Source: Sulfurimonas sp. UBA6792 (GTDB lineage Bacteria > Campylobacterota > Campylobacteria > Campylobacterales > Sulfurimonadaceae). From it: a stretch of DNA of 12,505 nt. Both the position numbers and the translations under genes were made by a program. The stretch lies in the NCBI GenBank assembly GCA_002452425.1, contig DKFQ01000070.1, positions 1-12,505 of the forward strand, written 5' to 3'. This document shows positions 5,915 through 12,505 of this stretch, piece after piece (positions within the stretch are counted from its first letter, which is position 1; every line of letters starts with the position of its first letter). The notes below the pieces were generated by a model. That model searched no databases and had not been told where the DNA came from. It saw only the letters and a list, made by a program, of their open reading frames with translations.

Positions 5915-7198
5915 CTAATCTTTAGCACACATCGCCTCTACCTCTTCGATGCTCTTAGCAATCGCAGAGGAGAGATTTTCACACCCATCTTTTGTTACTA
6001 AGATATTATCCTCAATCCTGATTCCGATGCCGCGATATTTCTTTGGCACGCTTTTGTCGTTCGTATCGATGTAAAGACCTGGTTCTATGGTTAAAACCAT
6101 CCCTTTTTGCAACGGTATCTCTTGGTTTTTTGCGTCTCTATATGGTGCTGGGTCATGTACATCGATGCCCATCCAATGCCCTATTCCATGAGGATAATAC
6201 TTTTTATGTTTCTGTTTTTTGATAAGCTCTTTAATATCTCCGCTTAAAATCCCAAGCTCTACCATTCCCTTTGTCAAAAGTCTCTCAGCACTCTCTTGGA
6301 GATGGCTTCTCTTTACAAAAGGTTTAATCATGCGAATGATTTGGAGTTGTGTCTCTAAAACTAGCATGTAGAGCTCCTTTTGTGCCTCGCTAAACGCACC
6401 ATTCACGGGGATAGTTCTTGTGATGTCGCTAGCGTAGTAGTTATGCTCACACCCAGCATCGATGAGGATAAGCTCACCACTCTCAAGTGCTTTGGAGTTT
6501 TCTATGTAGTGAAGCGTATTTGCATTATTCCCACACGCAACGATAGAGGTGTATGCATCGCTATAAGCAGCATTCATTTTAAACTCATGCTCTATCTCTG
6601 CTTGAAGATGGTACTCGTATCTGCCTTTTTTCGCTATATTCATAACCCTATGATGCGCTTTTGCAGTGATGGCGATGGACTCTCTGATAAGCTCTATTTC
6701 CGCGGCAGATTTGTAGAGCCTCATCTTTTGAATGAGAGGGAGGATGTCATGCTCTGCTTGAAATGATTTCGCGATTTTTATCATCTTTTTCAGACCGCTT
6801 TTTTTGGCATTTTGCTCATAGTAGAGATTTTTTTTCTTGCCTCTATACTCTAAAAAGATTTTTTTAAAATCCTTCGTTGCATAGACCTCATCGACTAAAA
6901 ATCTCTTTTTTGCCTCTTTTTCGCCAAGGCGTTTTCCGTTCCAAAGCTCTAAGGTCTTCTCTTTTTTTTGCACAAAAAGAATCGTCTTACACTTTGTACT
7001 GCTCTTTACAAAAAGGAGGATAGCATTATCCTCTTTGAAGCCCGTAAGATAGTAGAAGTTGCTATCTTGTCTATAAGGGTGTTCTGTGTCGTGTGAACGC
7101 GTTACTGCCTCTGCACTAAAGAGTACCGCTAGAGAGCTTTTTGCTAACTTTTTAAAAACTTTATCTCTGCGCTTTTTGTATTCACTCTCCAAAATCAT
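5915..7198 (-). CDS. pepP: Xaa-Pro aminopeptidase (M24B family)
   Basis: This cytoplasmic metallopeptidase removes an N-terminal residue that precedes proline. The N-terminal AMP_N domain (about 1-130) contains HPYRQDSNFYYLTGF. The C-terminal pita-bread domain carries the five metal ligands, which are D247, D258, H341, E372 and E396, in LIDAGCEHNYYASDITRT, HGIGHWMG, LTIEPGLY and GIRIEDN. The spacing closely matches Escherichia coli PepP. I chose the ATG at 7198, giving 427 residues. It overlaps the upstream stop as ATGA and lies 8 bases from GAGGAG (7207-7212). An ATG two codons earlier (7204) is only 2 bases from that site. It is the last gene of the minus-strand run and probably has no functional link to the lipid transporter upstream. 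Confidence 0.94.
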   Translation of the reverse strand: MILESEYKKRRDKVFKKLAKSSLAVLFSAEAVTRSHDTEHPYRQDSNFYYLTGFKEDNAILLFVKSSTKCKTILFVQKKEKTLELWNGKRLGEKEAKKRFLVDEVYATKDFKKIFLEYRGKKKNLYYEQNAKKSGLKKMIKIAKSFQAEHDILPLIQKMRLYKSAAEIELIRESIAITAKAHHRVMNIAKKGRYEYHLQAEIEHEFKMNAAYSDAYTSIVACGNNANTLHYIENSKALESGELILIDAGCEHNYYASDITRTIPVNGAFSEAQKELYMLVLETQLQIIRMIKPFVKRSHLQESAERLLTKGMVELGILSGDIKELIKKQKHKKYYPHGIGHWMGIDVHDPAPYRDAKNQEIPLQKGMVLTIEPGLYIDTNDKSVPKKYRGIGIRIEDNILVTKDGCENLSSAIAKSIEEVEAMCAKD

Positions 7199-7212
7199 CT
7201 GCATCTCTCCTC
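7195..7212 (-). promoter_or_regulatory. Ribosome site and ATGA overlap deciding the pepP start
   Basis: In minus-strand reading the last codons of the auxiliary lipoprotein gene contain GAGGAG (7207-7212), then two in-frame ATG codons for pepP at 7204 and 7198. The first is only 2 bases from the ribosome site. The second is 8 bases away and overlaps the lipoprotein TGA (7195-7197) in an ATGA junction. The second is therefore the better start, and the two genes appear translationally coupled. Confidence 0.75.
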
Positions 7213-7791
7213 AAGCCATGCTCTCTTGTTTGCAACAATCTCTCCAAGAGCCTTTTTATATGCTTCTACCCCTCCAGAAGCATCCGCTGTTTTTGTTTTT
7301 ACTTTTGAGCGAAAGGTTTTTGTTGCGATAGCAGTAGATGTTTTTGTATCAACAAGTGTGAGCGAGATAAGGAGATTGACATAAGAGCTGCTCATATCGG
7401 CAGTATAAAGCTGTGTAAACTCCTCTATATTTGTCTCTAAGACCAAATCTGTCTTTACTCTGGAGCCAAATGGGTGGACACTTCCAAAGAGCTCAAAATC
7501 TCTTATGCTTGAAAAGAGTTCTGAGGTGATAAAACTATTTACAGACTCCTGCCACTGTGACTGTGAGTAGGCAAAAACCTTACCATTTGCCTCGGTATAT
7601 TCCATCTGCAAAGAGAGAAGTGAAGCGGCACTAAATGCTTGCGCCACCTTGAGTGATTTTGCCCTGCATCCTTGAGCGTTGCTCTTTGCCACACTCTCTT
7701 GCAATGTCATCCTATACTCAGCCACTGTTGGCTTAAGTGTTGTACATCCTAAAAAAAAGAGCCCTACTGCCATATATACAAAAAATCTCAT
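7195..7791 (-). CDS. ABC transporter auxiliary lipoprotein (PqiC/ABC_trans_aux-like)
   Basis: This 198-residue protein has a short lipoprotein signal peptide with hydrophobic residues 3-15 and a lipobox-like FLGC ending at C16. The mature protein would then be lipid-anchored, probably in the outer membrane facing the periplasm. The body matches the general pattern of the auxiliary lipoproteins that accompany MCE-type lipid transporters: a segment with LQMEYTEANGKVFAYSQSQWQESVNSFITSEL (about 61-92; parts of it conserved), then LVLETNIEEFTQLY and a strand-rich SYVNLLISLTLVD. It follows the MCE gene after a single base with GGGGAG 7 bases upstream, and its end codes for the ribosome site of pepP. 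The gene set resembles the Campylobacter jejuni locus around iamA/iamB. The lipoprotein takes the place that MlaC holds in classical mla operons. Confidence 0.82.
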   Translation of the reverse strand: MRFFVYMAVGLFFLGCTTLKPTVAEYRMTLQESVAKSNAQGCRAKSLKVAQAFSAASLLSLQMEYTEANGKVFAYSQSQWQESVNSFITSELFSSIRDFELFGSVHPFGSRVKTDLVLETNIEEFTQLYTADMSSSYVNLLISLTLVDTKTSTAIATKTFRSKVKTKTADASGGVEAYKKALGEIVANKRAWLEERCR

Positions 7792-7792
7792 G

Positions 7793-8755
7793 CTACTTCT
7801 CCCCTGGTCCTTTTTTCATCTGCTCTTGCAAAAACAAAATATCCGATGGACTTCTTTCATGCTTTTGGAGCGTCTCTTCTATCTTTATCATAAGAGTTTG
7901 CATCTCTAAAAGCGTGTTATTCATCGTCGGTATAAGCTCGCTTGTCATCTCTTTAAAGTTAAAATCACCGCTCTTGAGCGCATTATTGATTGTGTCCATG
8001 GCCCCGCGGATACCGATATAACTCTGCATAATAGAGCCAAAAGAGCCTGCTACACGGTCTTCCCAGACGATACTGTTATCAATTAACTTTGCTATGCGTG
8101 GCATCATTGCATCGATTTTTGCTGAAGAGCTCTCTAAATTTTTCATCGTTTGCTTTAAGCTTCCTACTGTCTCATCGTCTAAAATATCATTGAGTTTTGA
8201 AACAAAAAGCGCACTGTTTTTTAAAAGAAGCGTTATCTCTTCTTGATTTTTATCTCTTAGTAGCAAGTTAAAATTTTTAAGTGTATCTGAGAGTTGTAGT
8301 GTAATGTCGCCTAAACTGTTTTCAATCTTGATAAGTAGGGACGGAATAGTTTTTATCACTGCAAACTCTTCGCCCTCGGTATGTTTGAGTGGCTCTGCAC
8401 TATCATCACCAAAACTTAGGTTGATGTAGCTCAAACCCGTGATGCCTTGCGATGTGAGTTGCGCCCTTGTGGAAGATTTGATAGGTGTTGATTTGAGTAT
8501 GCTTACAAGCACCCTTACCTCTTCAGAATTTTTAGGACTTATGGAAAGTTCAGTTACTTTACCAACACTTATACCTCTATACTTTACAGGTGCATCGAGA
8601 TTTAGCCCTAAAACAGACTCCTCAAAGTAGATAGCGTATGTTCGCATCTCAACCTCTTTGGCAGGCTTTAAGAGCCAGTACCCAAATCCCAGCATCAAGC
8701 CAACTCCCAAAAGCATTAAAAAACCGACTAAACTGTAATTGACTCTATTATTCAT
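7793..8755 (-). CDS. mlaD: MCE-domain lipid transport protein (MlaD-like)
   Basis: This 320-residue protein is an inner-membrane-anchored MCE protein of the type that forms a ring over the permease and moves phospholipid across the periplasm. One N-terminal transmembrane helix (about 9-29) is followed by a single MCE domain (about 38-116) with typical VLGLNLDAPVKYRGISVGKV and AQLTSQGITGLSYINLS segments, the second at about 98-114. The remaining two hundred residues are largely helical and polar, with probable coiled coil between about 140 and 300. This is longer than in E. coli MlaD (about 183 residues), so the helical tail may extend toward the outer membrane or contact the lipoprotein. It starts 5 bases after the ATPase gene, with AGAGG just upstream. 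The symbol reflects family similarity and not proven function. Confidence 0.88.
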   Translation of the reverse strand: MNNRVNYSLVGFLMLLGVGLMLGFGYWLLKPAKEVEMRTYAIYFEESVLGLNLDAPVKYRGISVGKVTELSISPKNSEEVRVLVSILKSTPIKSSTRAQLTSQGITGLSYINLSFGDDSAEPLKHTEGEEFAVIKTIPSLLIKIENSLGDITLQLSDTLKNFNLLLRDKNQEEITLLLKNSALFVSKLNDILDDETVGSLKQTMKNLESSSAKIDAMMPRIAKLIDNSIVWEDRVAGSFGSIMQSYIGIRGAMDTINNALKSGDFNFKEMTSELIPTMNNTLLEMQTLMIKIEETLQKHERSPSDILFLQEQMKKGPGEK

Positions 8756-8760
8756 AAATA

Positions 8761-9501
8761 TTACCTCTGTACACCGCTAAAAAAAGTTTTGATAAAATGA
8801 TTTTCAACGCCAAATATATTATCCAAATTCCCCTCATAGACTACTTTTTTCTCATCCAAAACTGCCGCATAGTCCAGCGTATCATATATGGAGCGCAGAT
8901 CATGCGAGACCATAACGATAGTGAGCCCAAGAAGATCGCGCAATTTCAAAATCAAAGCGTCAAAATCACGAGCGGAAATGGGGTCAAGTCCACTTGTGGG
9001 TTCATCCAAGAAGAGAAGTTTAGGGTCCATCGCAAGAGCACGTGCCAAAGCTGCTTTTTTCTTCATTCCACCGCTTATTTGGGATGGGTAAAGATAGGCA
9101 TCTGAGGCTTTTAGTCCCACGATATTGATCTTAAATGCTACTATTTCACTAATCATTGCCTCAGACAAATCACTGTATTCGACTAAGGGGAGCGCTATGT
9201 TATCGCGAATATTGAGTGATGAGAAGAGTGCACCCGCTTGAAACAGCACTCCCCACTCCCTACGAAGGCTCATGGCATCATCGTAGCCAATATCTTGAAG
9301 CTTTTTTCCCAACACCTCAATCGCACCACCATGAAACTCCTGAAGCATAACCATCTCTTTAAGAAGCGTAGTTTTACCGCATCCGCTAGGACCTAAAAGC
9401 CCGTAGATACTCCCTTTTGGAACACTAAGAGAGATGTTTTCATGGATTATTCTCTCATCAAACTGCGTTTTTAGTCCTCTGACTTCAATGACATTTTGCA
9501 T
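8761..9501 (-). CDS. mlaF: ABC transporter ATPase of the MCE lipid transporter (MlaF-like)
   Basis: This cytoplasmic ATPase powers the permease encoded just upstream. All nucleotide-binding motifs are intact in the 246 residues: Walker A GPSGCGKTT at 37-45, Q-loop Q88, the signature SGGMKKK starting at 143, Walker B LLFLDE with D166 and E167, and the switch histidine H200. The SGGM variant of the signature and the FQAGALFSSLNIRDNIALPL stretch (about 87-106) are typical of the MlaF/Ttg2A group. The ATG shares one base with the permease stop (TAATG), with a GGGA site 6 bases away, so expression is likely coupled. A related protein in Campylobacter jejuni is known as IamA. The transported substrate, presumably phospholipid, is inferred from the family. 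Confidence 0.93.
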   Translation of the reverse strand: MQNVIEVRGLKTQFDERIIHENISLSVPKGSIYGLLGPSGCGKTTLLKEMVMLQEFHGGAIEVLGKKLQDIGYDDAMSLRREWGVLFQAGALFSSLNIRDNIALPLVEYSDLSEAMISEIVAFKINIVGLKASDAYLYPSQISGGMKKKAALARALAMDPKLLFLDEPTSGLDPISARDFDALILKLRDLLGLTIVMVSHDLRSIYDTLDYAAVLDEKKVVYEGNLDNIFGVENHFIKTFFSGVQR

Positions 9502-10622
9502 TATATTCCCAAATTCGTAAAAGCGATAGAGAAAACCGCATCACAGATAATGACTGCAAAGATGGATTCAACAACGCTTTTTGTCGTGTTAAACCCGATG
9601 CTTTGCGTATCGTCTTTGACCAACATTCCCCTATAAATAGCTATAGAGGCGATCAAAAATGCAAAAAATGGACCTTTAAAAATTCCCACTAAAAAGTGCT
9701 TTATCGCTATAACTTCACTAAATCTCTCTAAAAACATCTCAACAGTGATGCTCATATCAAGATTTGCAACAACCATACCGCCAATAATAGCCATTATATC
9801 GGAGACAAAAATCATAATGGGCATTGTTATCATAAGGGCGATTATCTTTGGAACAACTAAAAATCTGTAGGGGTCAAAACCCATCGTCTGCATCGCCTCT
9901 AGCTCTTGTGTTATCTTCATCGCGCCTATTTGCGCAGTAAATGCCGAGCCGCTTCTGCCTGCAATAACTATTGCGGTAATGAGAGGAGAGAGCTCACGTA
10001 AGATAGAGAGTCCAAGCATATCTACGATAAAAATATTTGCTCCATAAAGCTTTAACTGAACAGAGGACTGATACGCAATAACAACACCAATCAAAAAACT
10101 TGTCAGTGCGATGATACCAAGCGCTTTAAGAGCACTTTCGTTGATTTCAAAAGCTATTTCTTTAAAGCGAATATTTTTATAAGAGAAAAGATAGTGCAAT
10201 TTATGCATAAAAAGCTCACCCATAAATGCTAAAAAGGAGAGAAACCTAAGGTAGCTTTTATAGCCACCCACACCTAGTTTTTCAACCATACTCCTCTTTT
10301 TTTTCTTTGGTATAGTCACTATTTTGTTCTCTTGTTTTTGGGTGAGTTGTAGCATTGCGAGAACACTCTGATGTTGGCTCTGTATCTCTACGCTTAACTC
10401 TTTTGCATGAAAATGGTTTTGAAGATGGTTTAAAAAAAGAGCTCCCGCAGTGTCTAAAAACTCAAGTTCAGACAAATCAAGAATGATTTTCTTCTCTTTA
10501 GAAAAAGATGTCCTCTCTATCTGCTTTTGGTAGCTTGTGAGGTTATAGAGGGTGAGCTCTCCTGTGAACTTTAAAGAGAGCGCATCCTTTGTATCGATAA
10601 ATCTAAAAGATGAAGCGTTCAT
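9501..10622 (-). CDS. mlaE: Fused STAS domain and MlaE-type ABC permease
   Basis: This 373-residue inner-membrane protein joins two parts that are separate genes (mlaB and mlaE) in E. coli. Residues 1 to about 100 form a STAS domain with the DLSELEFLDTAG motif at 49-60, T58 being at the position often occupied by Ser or Thr. A basic linker (PKKKKR, 105-110) leads to the permease (about 120-373) with around five hydrophobic segments and the family hallmark GRSGSAFTAQIGAMKITQEL at 222-241, followed by EAMQTMGFDPYRFLVVP, which should contact the ATPase. The start is 9 bases after the cheW stop. No good ribosome site is seen, since the bases before the ATG are pyrimidine-rich, so translation may depend on coupling to cheW. 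Related to the C. jejuni IamB family. Confidence 0.92.
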   Translation of the reverse strand: MNASSFRFIDTKDALSLKFTGELTLYNLTSYQKQIERTSFSKEKKIILDLSELEFLDTAGALFLNHLQNHFHAKELSVEIQSQHQSVLAMLQLTQKQENKIVTIPKKKKRSMVEKLGVGGYKSYLRFLSFLAFMGELFMHKLHYLFSYKNIRFKEIAFEINESALKALGIIALTSFLIGVVIAYQSSVQLKLYGANIFIVDMLGLSILRELSPLITAIVIAGRSGSAFTAQIGAMKITQELEAMQTMGFDPYRFLVVPKIIALMITMPIMIFVSDIMAIIGGMVVANLDMSITVEMFLERFSEVIAIKHFLVGIFKGPFFAFLIASIAIYRGMLVKDDTQSIGFNTTKSVVESIFAVIICDAVFSIAFTNLGI

Positions 10623-10631
10623 AAAAGAGGG

Positions 10632-11126
10632 TTAAAAATCTCTTTGTAGAAGTTTTTTAACCTTTAAAATCGTGATAATCTTATCTGCCTGTTTTCCAAC
10701 GCCATCAATCGCCGTATCATCGCCACTTGCCGTATCAGGGGCTGGTCCTATGTTTGATTTTTTGATTCTTATCGCCATTGTAAGTCTATCGATAACAAAT
10801 CCTGCGATATCGTCTCCATCACGCATAACGATAAATCGCGTCTCTTCGTTATGTTTTTTAGGACTAAGCCCAAATTTCGTACGCAAATCAATAAGAGGTA
10901 TAACAGCGCCACGCATATTAAAAACCCCAATCACATACTTTGGAACTTGCGGCACTCTTGTCCATGGAAATGGTTTGATAATCTCCTGAATTGAGAGAAT
11001 AGGCACTGCATACTCCTCATCCCCGATAACAAAACCGACCAACTGTACAACATCATCTGTATGCGTTAAGTTTTCGCTCTCTTTTTGGCTCTGTTTTTTG
11101 ATAATCTGTTTTAATTTATCGCTCAT
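10632..11126 (-). CDS. cheW: Chemotaxis coupling protein CheW
   Basis: CheW is the cytoplasmic adaptor that links chemoreceptors to the kinase CheA. The 164 residues contain one CheW domain (about 25-160) with VGFVIGDEEYAVPILSIQEI near the start and the hallmark VIGVFNMRGAVIPLIDLR at 65-82, including N70, R72 and G73. About 24 charged and polar residues precede the domain. There is no receiver domain, which separates it from CheV. The start overlaps the cheA stop as ATGA, and GGAG lies 8 bases upstream inside the cheA end. This cheA-cheW order is common in Campylobacterota, where cheV often precedes cheA; cheV would lie beyond the right edge of the window if present. Confidence 0.95.
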   Translation of the reverse strand: MSDKLKQIIKKQSQKESENLTHTDDVVQLVGFVIGDEEYAVPILSIQEIIKPFPWTRVPQVPKYVIGVFNMRGAVIPLIDLRTKFGLSPKKHNEETRFIVMRDGDDIAGFVIDRLTMAIRIKKSNIGPAPDTASGDDTAIDGVGKQADKIITILKVKKLLQRDF

Positions 11127-12505
11127 TTTAAAAACTCCGATTTAAAATTGATATTTCTTTGAACCACGCTCATAAGATAGTCAGCAGAGTAGGGCTTTGT
11201 GATGTACTCAACCATACCAGACTCAACACCGCGCATACGGTCAGATTTGCCTGTGCGTGACGTAACAGCGATGAGAGGGAGATTTTTATATCGGTTATAC
11301 TTTTTAATCTCTGTTGCCAAAGAGTAGCCGTCCATTCGCGGCATCTCAATATCCACAAGCATCGCATCAAAGTTATGGTCACCCTGTTTTAAGATGCTCA
11401 GTGCTTCTTGACCATCACCCGCCTCAACAAGCGTAACGCCTAGTGGCTCTAATGCTTTTCTCATGATAGTTCTATCTGTTTTAGAGTCATCTACTATCAT
11501 CACGGTGTAGTCACTTGCTTTTGTTTTGTCACGTGTAAGGAGTGCAACATCCGACGTCGTATCTACAATCGCTGATGTTTTTACATGTTTTGCCATATCC
11601 ATAATAGCAACAACGTCAACGATAAGCGTTACGCCGCCATCTCCACGGATAGTTGCTCCTGCAATACCGTTGATGCCCTTGAGGAACTCTCCAAGTGACT
11701 TGATAACAATCTCCTCTTGCCCGACAAGCGTGTCCACGATAAGACCGAGTTTGCTTGCACCAAGACCAAGAACAACAACATAAGCATACTCGCTTGAGTC
11801 TAAAATGCGCTCTACTTCAAAAATATCACCAATATGCACAAGTGATAAAACATCCTCACGCAGCCTCATAACAGAGCGTCCCTCTACTGTATAAACCTCA
11901 TCTTTTGAGATACGCACCGTCTCTAAAACGGACGCGAGAGGGATAGCATAATGCTCCTCTTGAACACCGACAAGAAGCGCTTGAATAATCGCCAATGTAA
12001 GAGGAATTTTGAGTTTCATAGACGTACCGACACCTATCTCACTATCGATGTCAATGATACCGTTAACTTTTTCTATGTTTGTCTTTACAACGTCCATACC
12101 GACACCACGACCTGAAACGTTTGTAACAACTGCTGCCGTAGAGAACCCTGGCTTAAAGATAAGACCAAACGCCTCTTTATCGCTCATATTATCCGCTTCT
12201 TTTTCGGTAATGAGCCCTTTTTCAAGAGATTTTCTCTTGAGCATCTCTGTGTCAAGTCCTTTTCCGTCATCATCTATTTGGATAACGATTTGGTTTCCTT
12301 CATTGTATGCTTTGAGCTTAATCGTACCTGTCTCGTTTTTGCCCTGCTCTGCACGGATATGCGGTGCTTCGATGCCATGGTCGCATGAGTTTCGGATAAT
12401 GTGAACGAGCGGATCGCCTATCTCTTCAACGATAGATTTGTCAAGTTCTGTCTCTTCACCCGATATCTCAAGTTCTATCTTTTTGTTGAGTTCACGACCA
12501 AGGTC
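11123..12505 (-). CDS. cheA: Chemotaxis histidine kinase CheA with C-terminal receiver domain, 5' end missing
   Basis: The frame is open to the right edge, so the N-terminal part with the phosphotransfer histidine is outside the window and 460 residues are visible. An ATG at 12244 is internal, not the start. Reading inward from the edge, the kinase ATP-binding domain shows the N box (LVHIIRNSCDHGIE), the G1 box (DDDGKGLD) and the G2 box (NVSGRGVGMDVV). A CheW-like regulatory domain follows, then a receiver domain with acidic VDDS, phosphoacceptor aspartate in MLVDIEMP, threonine in AVTSR and lysine in ITKPY. In visible numbering these are D339/D340, D385, T415 and K437. The CheA-receiver fusion (CheAY) is characteristic of Campylobacterota. 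Its stop overlaps cheW. The kinase would control flagellar rotation through CheY, with the receiver acting as modulator or phosphate sink. Confidence 0.96.
   Translation of the reverse strand, partial: DLGRELNKKIELEISGEETELDKSIVEEIGDPLVHIIRNSCDHGIEAPHIRAEQGKNETGTIKLKAYNEGNQIVIQIDDDGKGLDTEMLKRKSLEKGLITEKEADNMSDKEAFGLIFKPGFSTAAVVTNVSGRGVGMDVVKTNIEKVNGIIDIDSEIGVGTSMKLKIPLTLAIIQALLVGVQEEHYAIPLASVLETVRISKDEVYTVEGRSVMRLREDVLSLVHIGDIFEVERILDSSEYAYVVVLGLGASKLGLIVDTLVGQEEIVIKSLGEFLKGINGIAGATIRGDGGVTLIVDVVAIMDMAKHVKTSAIVDTTSDVALLTRDKTKASDYTVMIVDDSKTDRTIMRKALEPLGVTLVEAGDGQEALSILKQGDHNFDAMLVDIEMPRMDGYSLATEIKKYNRYKNLPLIAVTSRTGKSDRMRGVESGMVEYITKPYSADYLMSVVQRNINFKSEFLK

Noticed and set aside
5881..5960. Bidirectional terminator hairpin between the convergent operons
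   Set aside because: Only a 4-base AGAG/CTCT pairing around the junction was found, too weak to call.
6380..6766. Plus-strand open frame of 128 codons opposite pepP
   Set aside because: pepP is complete with all five metal ligands on the other strand. The antisense product resembles no protein and has no ribosome site that fits.
10672..10989. Plus-strand open frame of 105 codons opposite cheW
   Set aside because: It is the mirror of the conserved CheW domain, with no separate evidence of coding.
12242..12244. ATG at 12244 (minus strand) as the start of a short CheA
   Set aside because: The frame continues to the window edge and encodes the N and G1 boxes of the kinase domain directly upstream of this codon.
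12009..12404. Plus-strand open frame of 131 codons opposite cheA
   Set aside because: It lies wholly within the cheA kinase domain, whose N, G1 and G2 boxes are all intact on the minus strand. Its Ser/Pro/Ile-rich composition is what antisense of coding DNA gives.

Overview
The window most likely comes from a free-living, nitrate-respiring member of the Campylobacterota (Epsilonproteobacteria), probably close to Sulfurimonas. Three things suggest this: the gene order napA-G-H-B-F-L-D with napL and without an adjacent napC, a CheA with a receiver domain fused to its C terminus, and compact AT-leaning DNA with many ATGA or 1-base gene overlaps. The genus is an inference and could not be checked by a search.

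The left part (1-5906, plus strand) is the 3' portion of a periplasmic nitrate reductase operon. It begins inside napA (catalytic molybdoenzyme, C-terminal domain only) and runs through napG and napH (quinol-oxidising iron-sulfur pair), napB (dihaem cytochrome c), napF (cytoplasmic ferredoxin-like protein) and napL (exported beta-propeller-like protein). A stand-alone Aer/CetB-type PAS protein follows, then napD (NapA maturation chaperone) and two small proteins I do not recognise. The largest gap is the 56 bases between napA and napG, so this is probably one transcription unit whose promoter lies outside the window. The napA-napG gap carries a stem-loop placed exactly between a Shine-Dalgarno sequence and the napG start codon.

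The right part (5915-12505, minus strand) converges on the nap operon with only 8 bases between stop codons. Read in its own direction it holds the 3' two thirds or so of cheA (kinase core, CheW-like domain, receiver domain), cheW, then a four-gene MCE/Mla-type lipid transport cassette: STAS-permease fusion, ATPase, membrane-anchored MCE protein and auxiliary lipoprotein. It ends with an Xaa-Pro aminopeptidase. All these genes overlap or are separated by at most 9 bases, so they look co-transcribed.

In working terms, NapGH would take electrons from menaquinol and pass them through NapB to NapA in the periplasm, with NapD and NapF supporting maturation. The PAS protein resembles redox or energy-taxis sensors and sits within the nitrate respiration operon. 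This suggests, but does not prove, a link between nitrate respiration and taxis. I see no mobile elements, CRISPR arrays, tRNAs, rRNAs or clear terminators. No gene-free stretch exceeds 60 bases. The window is mostly conventional. The points most worth a second look are the PAS gene inside nap, the two unknown genes at the operon end and the napG leader hairpin.
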